58,361 nucleotides of DNA. Source: Fomitopsis serialis. Its lineage: Eukaryota; Basidiomycota; Agaricomycetes; Polyporales; Fomitopsidaceae. The notes beneath the pieces are model-generated. The model worked only from the letters and a program-made list of their open reading frames with translations, was not told the DNA's origin and did not search any database. Location: assembly GCF_022376445.1 (NCBI RefSeq), contig NW_025955205.1, forward strand, positions 1 to 58,361. Reading direction: 5' to 3'. The translations under genes and the position numbers were made by a program. Below, piece by piece: positions 1-10,982 of this stretch (positions are counted from its first letter, which is position 1; each line of letters starts with the position of its first letter).

Positions 1-200
1 CTGGCGCTCTCGTCGCTCACCTCTCCGCTACTTCAACCATTCCTGTCATCTAGCCTCTTGCTCTGTCTTCCCCCTTCGACACAGTGATCTGCGTCACAGG
101 TTAGATTGCGATCTTCCTGCGCGACACTGGCCAGGGCGCGGTGTATCTGCTGCCCGGGACTTCCCTCCGCAACTACACCTCCACCTATATCCGTCATCGC
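1..200. other. Host flank left of the Gypsy insertion
   Basis: This is unique sequence left of the retrotransposon. Removing the element and one copy of the TCGC duplication joins base 200 to base 12545. One frame then stays open through the join and continues into two consensus introns (12568-12642 and 12699-12755) towards gene A. So the element may have landed in a 5' exon or leader of gene A. The exact link to gene A's main reading frame is not resolved. Confidence 0.4.
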
Positions 201-385
201 TGTGGGGAAGCCCCACAGAGCAGGCCCGGAACCAACGGATATAGGGCGCACGACCACGGGAGACAACAGACGACGTTACACACGGAAGGATTGAAGGATA
301 GGTTAACCAGGCAGCACGACCGGAAAGCAACTCGGTAGGGCAACCGGAGGCAGCCGTGGACGGCACCGGAGGGTACAGGAACGAA

Positions 386-1197
386 CTACCCCTCACGCAC
401 ACTCTCCCCCTCATCCATTAAATCAGTCTCGGTCTCGGTTTCGACACCCGCATCCTCGAAGTCGTCACTAGTACGCGCCGGAGGGAACTGAAGGCGACGC
501 GGAATGCCGGAATAGTCAGTGTCCGGAACGTACACGCCACGTGAAAGACGATCGTGCACGCCGGCAACACTGGACGCCAGGGCGGAGAGAATACGGCGGG
601 TGTGTTGGGCCTCGGACTGAAAGGAGGCGGATGCGTCACGTTGAACGGTAGCGTAACGCTGGAGCTGGGAGATGAGCGCGTCGAGGCCGTCGGAGGAAGC
701 CCGGAGGGGGGAGAGCTGCATGGGCCTCTCGAGGTACCGGACCGGGAGCAACGGACGGCCCACTTCGACATCGGACTGCTCAACGGCGACGCGGTTGGCG
801 GACCAGGCGATAGCGGGGTACGGCTCACCAATGACGCTATGCTCGGACGCGACGGTCGAGAACACCTGGTCAAGGTAGTCGATCAGTTCCTGGACGTCGG
901 AGAACCGGCGGATGAGAGGGAGGGACGCGTCGCCATGCGCGGTAGCTCGCGCCCGGGAGTCGAAGAGCATGCGCTACGCACCGGAAGGAGCATCAGCCAG
1001 CCGGATGGAGAATAGACGAGATGAATATCACCCACGATGATCCAGCGGGCGCCGTGGGCCCAGGCCAACCATTCGGTAGGACTGTCAGCGACAAGACGCG
1101 GCTCGACGACTCGTTCATCCCGGAGGAGAGCGAGAAGACGGTAGAAGCGAGTGGAGTAGACGATGGCGGAGGGATTGGGTGGGGCATCGGACGGCAT
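386..1197 (-). CDS. LTR-borne antisense gene (5' copy), unknown function
   Basis: Exons are complement 1036-1197 and 386-973, separated by a 62-bp GTGGGT..GTAG intron (974-1035, phase 0), giving 249 aa. The protein starts MPSDAPPNPS and contains FYRLLALLRDERVVEPR, then WLAWAHGARWII just before the intron. The second exon has an ELIDYLDQVF stretch, a predicted helical or coiled middle (about residues 125-190) and an acidic C-terminus. I see no known domain. A homologue at 30199-30905 keeps the start, the intron position and most exon-1 residues, so this is a real gene family rather than a chance antisense frame. It is transcribed opposite to the retrotransposon, so it could interfere with or regulate it (inference). 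Confidence 0.75.
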
Positions 1198-1402
1198 GGC
1201 ACTGGACGGGAGACGGTAAAGGAAGGGAAGGAGGGGGCTTAAGAGGGACCGGAGGGAACGGGTGAGTACGGAGAAGGGTGCCAGCGAGGCGGGGGCGTGG
1301 GATAGCGAGCCGGAGGGGACATAAGGGAGGGAGCCGGGGACCGGACGGGGGAGATCCTACCTACCTACCACCTAGGAGTAGAGAGCGAGCTCAACGGCGA
1401 TT

Positions 1403-1560
1403 CCCTGCGTTTCTGACTGCGTCCTGCGTTTACTGCGTTTACTGCGTTGCGAATAGATCACTGCGTTCACCTTCAACGAGCACCGCGTTTCCTTCCGGCT
1501 CTCTGCGTTTTATCCGGCTTCAACGAGTTTCTACGCGTTCACTCTGAGTCCCTGCGTTGT
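1403..1560 (+). repeat. CTGCGTT short repeats in the LTR leader
   Basis: About eight copies of CTGCGTTT-like motifs (CTGCGTTTACTGCGTTTACTG and variants) lie in the likely R/U5 part. They are also present in the 3' LTR at about 12189-12346. They look like a leader or regulatory repeat; no coding sense. Confidence 0.6.
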
Positions 1561-1756
1561 GGGACGACTCCACCACTCTCCTCCGACCGCGTTACAGTGT
1601 CCCCTGCGAGTATCCGAGCTCGTACGTCCCCTCCGGGCCCGAATCGTCACATCCCCTCCCCATCCGCTTGCCAACAGCCCCCGCCCGTCGTTTCTACCGA
1701 CACCATCGATTCCTTCCGGTCTCTTTTCGACCCGGGAGACTCGCAACCTACACAAC

Positions 1757-1774
1757 TGGAGCCCACCGCGAGGG
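1757..1774 (+). promoter_or_regulatory. Candidate primer binding site
   Basis: Two bases after the 5' LTR the sequence TGGAGCCCACCGCGAGGG begins with TGG, as expected for pairing to a tRNA 3' CCA end. The tRNA is not identified. Confidence 0.65.
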
Positions 1775-2256
1775 GGTATAGCTTGTTGGTAAAACTCATC
1801 GACACCCTCTGGTGACTCGTCACGCTGCCTCCCAGGCAACCGCGTAACAACGACCAGCCGTCGATCCCTACAAGGCAGCAGCCGCCGCGCGGACCAAAGC
1901 GAAACCTCTTACAGGAGGTCGCCGTTGCACAGTACTCTCCGGACACACCGTTCAACGTCACCCTGCCCGCGCCAGCGTTAGAAGCCATACCCCCGCACCG
2001 TTCCGAAGACAGCGACGGAGAGTATTCATTCTTCGAGGCCGTAGAAGCACCCCGTTCCCCTGCCACGTCATCATCGAGCGACTCGATCCCGCTAGCCGTC
2101 ACCACCCGGAGGAGAGCCCTATCGCTTCCCTCCGACAGCAAGTCAACGGCGCCCGTCGTTAAGCTCGAGCAGACCCCCATTCCGATACCCGAATCTCGTG
2201 CCCCGTCATCATCTACCCTCTCCTCATCAGACCTTCCTCCGCGTCCCACCGAAACA

Positions 2257-3813
2257 ATGGCCGCACCACCAGTACGTTCCATGCCCGTCCGTGGCGATCG
2301 CGCTGCTCCGACCTTTGACGGTCAACCTCGTTCCCTCCGACGCTACTTTGACGACCTCGCTGAACTCTTTGCCATCGCTAGCGTCGAGGACGACGCCCGG
2401 AAGGTATACTACGCGAAGCGCTACCTCAAGCCGGACCAGTCCGAGCTATGGGACGAGGTCGAGGTACCTACGCCGGCGTCGTTCGACGAATACAAGAAGA
2501 GCATCATGGCCCTGTACCCCGGGTCGGATGGTACGTCCCGTTACCTGGTCAGCGACCTTGAGGCCGCGTCGGCCACGGCAAGGGCGGAGGGCACCGCTAC
2601 GCGTTCCAGCGAAGCGGAGTACTACCGCAAGTTCCTTCCGGTGGCCAAGTACCTGAAGAAGAATGGCCGCGTATCCGATTCGCAGGTCTTCAAGGTCTAC
2701 ATGGCTGGATTCACGGACGCGTCCGCTGAGGCCATCCGCCGTCGCGTCGAGATACGTAACCCGACCGTCGATCCGGTGGACGGATACACCCTGGAGCAGG
2801 TGCACGATGCCGCGCAGCAGTGTCTTGACGCGGTCAGCTACGGAGGGGCCGCCGGAGCGAGCAGTACAGGTGGGGGGAGTCCCGGAGGAAGCGGTACGGA
2901 CGGAGTAAAGACCGAGTCCGTCGACGAAGCTATGCTGGGGCGTGTGTTTGCTGCAGCTATGAGTATGATGAAGGGCGGAGGAGGAGGATACGGAGGAGGG
3001 GCGCCGGCTGCCGGAGGCCGAGGATATGGAGGACCGCCGCCAGCACAGACGACCGGAGGATACGGTCAGACCGGGACCGGAGGGTACGACTATAGCCAGG
3101 GAGGCGGACGCGGAGGGGGATACGACCGTGGTGGAGCGAGCTATGCACCCAGCTCGGACCAGTGCAACTTCTGCGGCGAGCACGGTCATTATATGAGGAC
3201 TTGCCAGCACCGTCGCCGGTACGTCGAGATGGGCAAAATCTACATGGACGGAGAGAACCGCGTGCGTTTGCCAAACGGGTCGTACGTCCCGAGGAACCTT
3301 GCGGGTCAGTGGATGATGCACCGCGTCGACACCTGGTGGTCGTTGAACGAGAACAACGTGTCTTCCTCCGGGGCCACGGACGGAACGACGAGGGACGCGC
3401 CGCCCCACCTGTCTGCCAACATCGTGGAGATATCGTCAGAGTACAGTTACGAGCAAGCGGCGGAACAGCGAGACGCGTATACGGAGGAACGGGCCCGCGA
3501 GCTCGAAGAAAAAGCTCAAGTATTGGCAGCGGAGGCAGCACGCGTACGCGGAGGAGCGAAGAAGGTCAGATTCGAGGAGGAACGCGGAGGGAAAAGTACG
3601 GCCAGCGGGCTGAAGGGTGCGAGCGGCAAGCCTCCGGGCATCCCGCGAAGAGCATCCCCGTCGACGGAGGGAAGACTGGCGCCGCGAAGGATGCCGGAAA
3701 GGGACCCGGAGCGAAGGACGGAGGGAAGCCGCGTGCGAGCGAGCCGCAGTACCGCTACTCGACGAAGATTAACGGCAGTAAGGATCCGGTGGAGAAGGCG
3801 GAGGAGCTCGTGA
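2257..3813 (+). CDS. gag: Gag with CCHC zinc knuckle
   Basis: The 518-aa frame starts MAAPPVRSMPVRGDRAAPTF. Residues about 20-190 resemble the helical capsid region of Gypsy Gag proteins. A Gly-rich linker follows, then one zinc knuckle CNFCGEHGHYMRTC (C-x2-C-x4-H-x4-C) near residue 305. After about nt 3600 the natural composition moves to another frame, which runs to about 3929. This could be a programmed gag-pol shift or a mutation. The start is the first ATG after the leader and matches the predicted N-terminus well. Confidence 0.85.
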   Translation: MAAPPVRSMPVRGDRAAPTFDGQPRSLRRYFDDLAELFAIASVEDDARKVYYAKRYLKPDQSELWDEVEVPTPASFDEYKKSIMALYPGSDGTSRYLVSDLEAASATARAEGTATRSSEAEYYRKFLPVAKYLKKNGRVSDSQVFKVYMAGFTDASAEAIRRRVEIRNPTVDPVDGYTLEQVHDAAQQCLDAVSYGGAAGASSTGGGSPGGSGTDGVKTESVDEAMLGRVFAAAMSMMKGGGGGYGGGAPAAGGRGYGGPPPAQTTGGYGQTGTGGYDYSQGGGRGGGYDRGGASYAPSSDQCNFCGEHGHYMRTCQHRRRYVEMGKIYMDGENRVRLPNGSYVPRNLAGQWMMHRVDTWWSLNENNVSSSGATDGTTRDAPPHLSANIVEISSEYSYEQAAEQRDAYTEERARELEEKAQVLAAEAARVRGGAKKVRFEEERGGKSTASGLKGASGKPPGIPRRASPSTEGRLAPRRMPERDPERRTEGSRVRASRSTATRRRLTAVRIRWRRRRSS

Positions 3814-3929
3814 AGCGTATGTTCTACGGGGAGAGCGGGCGGCATGGGGAGAGATTGCCGAAGTCAGCCAGGAGTTTCGCCGCGCAACGGTGGACCAGTG
3901 CAAGGCGCAGCGCGTCCGGTCGCCAATAG

Positions 3930-4480
3930 CCTTGAGGAGGCGGACGAGAGTTTCCTTGTCGACAGGGAAGTGTTCCTCGGCGGGGAGCGGAGCTGCCGAA
4001 CGTCGGAAGCTGGGACTCGCTGAGCCTGCGGGTGGTACGTCCTACCGTGAATGGGGAGGCCGACGTCGAGGGAGTCCTGGACTCCGGGTGCCAGATGACC
4101 ATCATCCGGAAGGACTGTGGTTGAAGCTCGGAGGTACGCTGCGCCCGGACGAGGGCTGCATCATGGAAACCGCGAACCGGTCCAAGGTCCAGACGGTCGG
4201 CAAGGCCATGAACGTGCGGTTCTCTTTCGACGACGAGGTCGAGGTATGCTGAACGCGCAGATCGTCGAGGTCGCGCCGTTCGAGGTACTGCTTGGGAGAC
4301 CGTTCTTCGCCGCTACGCAGTGCGAGACGAAGGACTTCCCGGACGGTAACCAGACATCGTCTTGACGGACCCGAAGAGCGGACGCCGCGTCATGGTGCCT
4401 ACGTACGAGCGCGTTGCCCAGGGACCTGGCCGGAAGGAGCGGAACGTGCGCGAGGACGCCTCCAACGAGGATTTTTAATT
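3930..4480 (+). pseudogene. Retroviral-type aspartic protease region, frameshifted
   Basis: The motif VLDSGCQMTIIRKD lies at about 4077-4118, a retropepsin-type D-S-G active site. A second hydrophobic stretch, EVLLGRPFF, lies at about 4280-4308, as in Gypsy proteases. These pieces are in different frames and are separated by small indels and stops, so this copy does not encode a continuous protease as read. Confidence 0.7.
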
Positions 4481-4876
4481 GTCGATGATGCAAGCATTGC
4501 GAGCGGAGACGATCTAGTGAGCCATTTCTCGATGTACGTCTGGGACGGAGGGGACGGAAGGAAGAGGAGGTCCCTGATGCCGGACGGAAGGAGCACAGGT
4601 CGTCGGCCCTCGTCGCAGATACCCATACCCCGTCATGTACAAAGTACGAAGAGCGTAGCGGCGAAATACACGATAGCGTTGCTCAGTACCACGGGGAGGA
4701 CTGCGGTGAGATACCCGACGAGCCTGAAGAGACGACGACGAGTTTGCAATTGAGGAAGGAGCTGAGGCCCAGGTCCTGGCGTACAAGAAGGTCGCCCGGA
4801 AGGTACGGCCTGTAGCAACGACCTGCCGGAGGAGTTCAGGGTAGTCCGGAGGGAAGCTAAGGACGCGTTAGTAGGG

Positions 4877-6600
4877 ATGCCGGTGCTGCCAGCGAAACCG
4901 CCTGAGTTCGTTCCGACCGGAAGGTACACACAGGAGCGAAGAGACGCGTTAAACGTCGGAGGGAACGGGTTCCTTACGGAAGAAGAGACGAAACTGGTAG
5001 ACTGGCTGGTCGCACGGCACAATGGCGTATTCGCATGGGACGAGACGGAGAAGGGCCGACTCAAGGACGAGTACTTCGATCCGGTGGTCATACCGACTAT
5101 TGAGCACGTCCCTGGGTGCTGAGGAACATACCGATCCCCCCGGCATATACGACGAGGTCGTACGGATCATCAAGGACAAGATCGCGTCCGGTGTGTACGA
5201 ACCCTCGAGCTCGTCCTACAGATCGCGCTGGTTCTGTGTGGTAAAGAAGGACGGAAAGTCCCTCCGGTTAGTGCATGATCTACAGCCTCTCAACGCGGTG
5301 ACTATCAAGGACGCGGCGGTCCCTCCGTTCGTCGAGCATCTGGCGGAATCGTTCGGAGGGAGAGCATGCTACGGTTCCCTGGACCTGTTGTGGCCTTCGA
5401 CCAGCGTACCCTGGATGCGAGGTCCCGCGATCTAACGACGTTCCAGTCCCCGCTAGGAGCCATGCGACTCACGTCGGTACCGATGGGCTGGACGAACGCG
5501 CTGCAGATTGTACACGGGGACGTCACGTTCATCATGAAGGATGAGATCCCGGAGGTAACGGTTCCGTTCGCAGACGACGTCAACGCGAAAGGTCCCAAGA
5601 CACGGTACGAGCTCCCGGACGGAGGGTATGAGACGATCCCGGAGAACCCTGGTATACGGCGATTCGTCTGGGAACACCTACAGAACATGAACCGGATCCT
5701 ACAACGGATGGGTGCGGTCGGCGGGACGTTCTCCGGAAAGAAGGCCTACATGTGCGTCCCGGATGTAGTCGTACTCGGACACAAGTGTACGTACACCGGA
5801 AGGGAGCCAGATGAGGGACGAGTGCAGAAGATCCGTGACTGGCCGGCATGCGAGACCATCACGGACGTGCGGGCATTCCTAGGGACGATGGGGCTGGTCA
5901 GGATCTTTGTCAAGGACTTCGCCAGAATCGCCCGGCCATTGACGCGGTTGACACGCAAGGACATCGAGTTCATGTGGGGACCGGAGGAAGCAGAGGCGAT
6001 GCAAATCCTCAAGGACGCGCTAATCAACTCGCCGGCACTCCTTCCGATTGACTACTCGGCGGACAGAACGGTGATACTCGCGGTAGACTCGTCCGTGATA
6101 GGCGTAGGGTTCGTACTCCTACAGGTGAACACCGGAGGGAAGCGAATGCCCAGCCGGTTCAGCTCTATTACGTGGAACGAGCGGGAGTCCAGGTACTCTC
6201 AGGCGAAGATTGAGCTATACGGTCTCTTCCGGGCACTGCGGGCCTCGCGCATCTACGTTATCGGAGTGAAGAGCCTTGAGGTCGAGGTCGACGCGAAGTA
6301 CATCAAGGGCATGCTCAACAATCCGGACATACAGCCGAATGCGGCGATGAACCGGTGGATAGCCGCGATCTTGCTGTTTGACTTCAAGCTGGTGCACGTT
6401 CCGGGGGACAGACACTCTGGGGCGGACGGATTATCGCGCCGGAGGAAAGCTGACGAGGATCCCGAGGACGAGGGCGACCCGGAAGAATGGATAGACGAGG
6501 CGTGCGCACTAACGATCCTCTGTTGGAATTCCAGCGAGCCAAGCTGCCGCCGGAAGGGACTGAGAGCTCGCGAGGAGGAGCGTGTGCTTTGTCTCGCTAC
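4877..6600 (+). pseudogene. pol: Reverse transcriptase and RNase H, frameshifted
   Basis: RT fingers and palm are recognisable: the SRWFCVVKKDGKSLRLVHDL block at about 5226-5283, motif A GSLDL at about 5373, motif B PMGWTNA at about 5480, and catalytic FADDV at about 5566-5580. RNase H follows with AVDSSVIGVGFVL (about 6082), SQAKIELYGLFRALR and VEVDAKYIKGM. It ends in HVPGDRHSGADGLSRR, the usual Gypsy RNase H end. Frame changes near 5119 and 5390 break the polyprotein. The segment 5366 onward is a single open frame. This is standard Gypsy pol, damaged in this copy or affected by sequence error. Confidence 0.88.
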
Positions 6601-7972
6601 GGAGGAGCCGAACCGGAGGCGGTGCAGATACCGCGGCACGAGAAAGCGGAGGCATGGGACGCCGAGCTAGAACGGATACAGAAGTTCCTGAGCGACATGG
6701 AGCGACCGGATGACCTAGCTGATGAAGCGCTGTTCCGCCGGTTCGTCCGCAAGGCCGGGCAGTTCTTCCTCCGGAAGGGACGGCTCTGGAGACGCGACCC
6801 GGAGGGAAAGCACAAGCGCGTGATCCGGAAGGAACGACGTCTGGAGCTACTGAGGCAGGCGCACGACGATCTCGGGCATCGCGGGATGTATACAGTCCGG
6901 ACGCGACTACTGGAACGATTCTGGTGGCCTCACCTTGATCAAGACGTGAAATGGTACGTCAGTACGTGCCACGAGTGCCAGTTGCGGAGTACGCAGAAGA
7001 TCAGAATCCCACCGACGGTAGCGACACCGCTAGGCTCTTCCAGAAGGTCTATATCGACACGATGCACATGCCGAAGGCCGGAGGGTACTCATACATCGTC
7101 CAGCCCGGTGTTCGATGTCATCGTACCCGGAATGGAGAAAGCTCCGGAACGAGACAGCGCGGACGCTGGCCGCCTTCATCTTCGAGGAGATCCTATGTCG
7201 CTGGGGTGCGGTAGCTGAGTTTGTCACGGATAACGGGCCTGCGTTCATCGCAGCTATGGAGATCTTGTCGAAGAAGTACGGTATCAACCACATTAAGATC
7301 TCGCCGTACAACTCGCGGGCGAATGGCGCGGTGGAACGAAGGCACTTCGACGTGCGCGAGGCAGCCATGAAGCTCTGCGGAGGGAACGAGACCAAGTGGC
7401 CTACGGTTATCGATGCGGTGTTCTGGGCGGAACGGGTATCTATCCAGAAGAGCACTGGGATGTCGCCGTACCGAATCGTGCACGGAGTGGAGCCCGTGTT
7501 CCCTTTCGATTTGGCGGAGGCAACCTACCTCGTTCCCGGACCGGAGGGAATGATATCGCAGGAAGAATTCATCGCGCAACGGGCCCAGGCTCTACTTAAG
7601 CGGAGGGAAGATTTGAACGCAATTCACGCTAAGTGGTCAAGGCACGGTACAAGTCGGTGGAACAGTTTATTAAGAAGAACGAGTACACGATCAGGATTAT
7701 GAGCATAAGCCGGGGACCTGGTGCTCGTACGGAACTCCCAGATCGAGACGGAGCATAACAGGAAGGCCAAACGGCGGTATCTAGGGCCAATGATAGTGGT
7801 GCGAAGAACGGAGGGTGGGTCGTATATCCTGGCGGAACTGGATGGAAGCGTATCGCGGCATCGGTATGCGGCGTTCAGGGTAGCACCCTACCGGGGGCGG
7901 AACGAAGCGTCAGTAGACATCTCGGCAATACAAGAATGGGACGAGTACTTGCCGGATGAAACGAAGAGCTGA
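6600..7972 (+). pseudogene. pol: Integrase, frameshifted
   Basis: The N-terminal HHCC zinc domain is seen as QAHDDLGH then CHECQ (about 6855-6980). The catalytic core is split over frames: YIDTMHMP (first Asp, about 7050), TDNGPAF (second Asp, about 7226), and NGAVERRHF with the Glu (about 7322-7350). A C-terminal GPY/F-like module, RYLGPMIVVRR then RVAPYRGR, lies at 7776-7900. Frame changes occur near 7025, 7115 and 7650. All three catalytic acids are still readable. Confidence 0.85.
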
Positions 7973-8191
7973 AGCACGTTCGGAACATACGAGGGCGACG
8001 AAGACGAGGAAGAGGAGGATGAATAGGGGAACCGGAGGGAGGGGTAGCGGGGTCAGAATTGACGAGGCGCACGGAGGGGAGTGAGTATCCCGGAGGGAGT
8101 GGGGAGGAGGATCGAAGGTGGTCGACAAGACCGTTGAGGAGAGCGTCAAGGGAGTCGAAGGAGGGATCGTCGGGGCCACGTTCCGGGGAAG

Positions 8192-8629
8192 TCAGGCGGG
8201 CGTAGGCATCGACCTGGAAGTCGTCGAGCTCGCGGACGACACGGATAAAGCATCAAGTGTCTCGCGGACGGCGTGAACGCGAGCGGCGAGGGAGCGGACG
8301 GAGTGAATCGTGGAACGCTGGGCCTCGTCGGCGAGGCGGCGGAATTCGGCGAAGGATGTACGAAACTCGGTGACTTGGCGGAGGGAACGGCGGTCTACCG
8401 TATCAAGGGCGTGGAACAGGCCTCCCATAGCGGTAGCAAGGTTGCCCCGGAGGGAGCTAAACTCGGACTCCACACCCCGGAGGGTGGCGGCGTGCTCAGC
8501 GGAGAGAGCCTCAAGACGGGATAGGCGTTCTTCGACGGAGAGGTCAGTGAAGAGGACGGTATCGTTGCGGTCGTCGGAAGTGACCACGCCGTTCACACCC
8601 GGCGAGGACGGAGGGGCGGGGCTGGCCAT
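8192..8629 (-). CDS. Antisense coiled-coil ORF downstream of integrase
   Basis: The 145-aa frame begins MASPAPPSSPGVNGVV. Residues about 25-125 are a long heptad-like helical stretch (SVEERLSRLEALSAEHAATL and on), followed by a Ser-rich tail. It lies opposite in strand to pol, between integrase and the larger antisense gene. The coiled-coil character resembles the middle of the LTR-borne antisense protein, but I cannot show homology. It could be an exon of a longer antisense transcript. Confidence 0.45.
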   Translation of the reverse strand: MASPAPPSSPGVNGVVTSDDRNDTVLFTDLSVEERLSRLEALSAEHAATLRGVESEFSSLRGNLATAMGGLFHALDTVDRRSLRQVTEFRTSFAEFRRLADEAQRSTIHSVRSLAARVHAVRETLDALSVSSASSTTSRSMPTPA

Positions 8630-9364
8630 GATAGATGCAAGCTCCGTGCAAGAATGAGGGGGAGGAGACGTGCGGAGGGGGAGGGAATATAAGGGACGCG
8701 GGAGGGTATGCGGAACGGCTTATCGGTCGAGATCGATGAAGAGAACAGGCACGCGATGCGAGGCCGGGGAGTACGTGGGGGGAGTGGAATGGGGCGCTTG
8801 CAGATTAACGAGGGCACGAGGTGACAACGGGAGTCAGAGTACGGAGAACCCCGGATTCAAGAAACTCGGTCGCGAGGGAGAGCGGACAACAAAGCCATTT
8901 CATTAACAATTAGCGAGGAACGGGGAATACATGGACGGGAACAGGACAGGGACTACTTTACATACAAGTACGAACGGAGCCTACTCTACTGCGCATCCTC
9001 CGACTCCAGATCTGCGTCAACCGCGGCGGCGTCCGCCATCTCGGTGTCCTCATCGGGAGTGACACGTCCCGCCGCGTCGTTGGGGGCGCCCAGCAAACCC
9101 GGACGAAGGACGAACCGCTCGACCGCGTCGAGGCCGCCCGCAAGGTCCTGGACACGGCGACGACGGAGCGGGACGGGCCAGCCACAGGAGACGGGGAACG
9201 AGCTGGCGGGGGTGCGTAGGACGCCAGGAGGTCGGCCGGCGGGTTCCCTCGACGATCGTGGAACGGGGAATGCGGGGCGTGTGGTCGTAGCGGGCGGCGA
9301 CCTCAGGGGAGACGTCGGCGTGAAGGCCGATGTACCGGAGACGCGGGGGCCATTGGCTGGAATG

Positions 9365-10596
9365 TCAAGGTCGACACGTCAGCAAGGAGAAGGAGGAGCG
9401 GAGGGAGAAAAACACGCACGAAGCCGAGTGAGGGAGCACTGCTCCTTCAAACGGATACAGTGCTGCACCCATGGCCAGGGTACCCGTCGCGGCGACAAAC
9501 GTGATTGCGCTTGCGCATTTCTCGCACGGCGTGCCCGGACTGTACACGAAGGGCCCGTATCGGATACGGTCCTTCCTCGAAGATGCGCCTTTGGAGGCGG
9601 CGGAGCGATGTCGACGAGTCCTGGGGCGGACGAGAAGGAGCGGGCGGAGGCAACGGGCGGGCGAGGAGGGTGAACGATGAGACGGGGGAGGCGACGTGGA
9701 GCGGGATCGGGGGCGGGAGACGGGACGGAGCGGGGCTGAGGACGGCGATCGGGGGAGGGGACGGGAAACGACGAGGAACGGCTCGTCCCCGCGGAAACGA
9801 CGGAGGCGGGACGGGGACTCACCACGAGCGGACGGCGACGGAAGGAAAAGAGGGAGGGGCGCTCGGGGAGAGCGGAGGTCCGCATCGTCGGAGTCGGCGG
9901 CCACCGCGTCCAGCATGTCTACGTCGATAGGAGGGGCCGGAGGCGGGGAAAGGCGGGCGAACGGGGAGGACGAGGGAGACCGGGGAGCAGGGGACGCACG
10001 CGGAGACCACGAGGCCCGGAACGAGCGGGCGAGGCGACAGGAACGGCGGCTGGCGCGGGGATGGGCGGAGCATCCGGGACAGGGTCGAAGGGGGACAGGA
10101 CGGACTCGGCGACCTTGAAGTACGTACTGGCCCAGCGCGCTTCAGTACCGACGAGGAGGGCCGGGGTGGTGAGGTCTTCAACGAGGACCTCGAGGGTCCG
10201 CTGTAAACGGAGTCGACCTCCGCATACTCGTTAAGACGAGTCAGGAGCGAGCCGAGGGCGACGAGGGTCTCGGGGCGCATCTCAACCCGCGGGTGACCCT
10301 GCCCCAGCGCGTACTCCTGGTTCGCCAGGAAGATAGCCTGTAAAGAAGACGTCAGTGCGGCTCACGGGGAAACAGGAGAAAGGGGGGCTTACTCGAGCAA
10401 GCGCTACCTCGCGAGCCCACGAGAGCCATGCGGAACTCTCATCCGGAGGGGCGTCGTCGGACAGAGGGGGCTCGGCACGGGCGACGCAGACGATCCTCAT
10501 CTCCAGGTTGACGAGGGTGGAGAGTGCGGCGAGCCGGAGGGAGTAGAGGCGATCCGGGAAACTGGACGCCAAGGCGGTGGCGGCATCGAAGGCCAC
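9365..10596 (-). CDS. Internal antisense gene related to the LTR-borne gene, with cysteine cluster, broken
   Basis: Exon complement 10393-10596 ends WLSWAREVALAR. A 55-bp GTAAGC..TTACAG intron (10338-10392, phase 0) follows, then AIFLANQEYALGQGH. In the LTR gene WLAWAHGARWII is followed by an intron exactly 12 residues after the same Trp. Near 10195 the sense moves to another frame (EVLVEDLTTPALLVGTEARW). A long Pro/Arg/Ser-rich region follows. Near 9540-9430 a cysteine-rich end, PCEKC then VCRRDG, GCST, CIRLKEQC, is spread over three frames. It looks like a nuclear-type protein with a C-terminal cysteine cluster, now carrying frameshifts. The 5' end is uncertain. Confidence 0.55.
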
Positions 10597-10969
10597 AGCG
10601 CGGGCTTCAGGGACGGGGAGCGAGACATGGAGAGCAGAGGAAAGCGGGTCGACAGCGAGGAGAGGAGCAGGTGGTGGAGGATGCTGGCAGGCGGAGGGAG
10701 CACCGGAGGCAGCGATTTATACGCGGAGGTGGCCGCTGATGGCCCGGAGCCACACTGATCGGAGGGCCGATCGAGATCCCAGGCCACTTCTTCCCACGGA
10801 GGGAACGCGCCCGGCCAATCAGTCCCGGGAAGGTAGGCGGATGGCGAGCGAGACGGGCAATTCCGGCAGGGTCAGTGAAGGAAGGGACACGGAGGCGGGG
10901 ATAAAGAGCGCGTACAACGAACACAGCAAACGGACCGGAGACGGCCTGACCGGGGACGGTCAGAATTTC

Positions 10970-10982
10970 AGGTGGGGGGAGA
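10970..10982 (+). promoter_or_regulatory. Polypurine tract
   Basis: The purine run AGGTGGGGGGAGA abuts the 3' LTR start TGTGGGG, the expected plus-strand primer position. Confidence 0.75.

Larger units (their letters stand above)
201..1754 (+). repeat. 5' LTR
   Basis: The LTR is 1554 bp. It differs from the 3' LTR (1558 bp) by about 18 substitutions and small indels of 3 and 1 bp, by my reading. Ten of the substitutions are CpG versus TpG or CpA. The left two thirds is occupied by an antisense spliced gene. The right third is the sense promoter and leader, rich in CTGCGTT repeats. Confidence 0.95.

Noticed and set aside
2446..3408. 320-codon minus-strand frame opposite gag
   Set aside because: Gag on the plus strand has clear domains. 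This frame is a GC-rich shadow without splice sites or homology, unlike the supported antisense genes.
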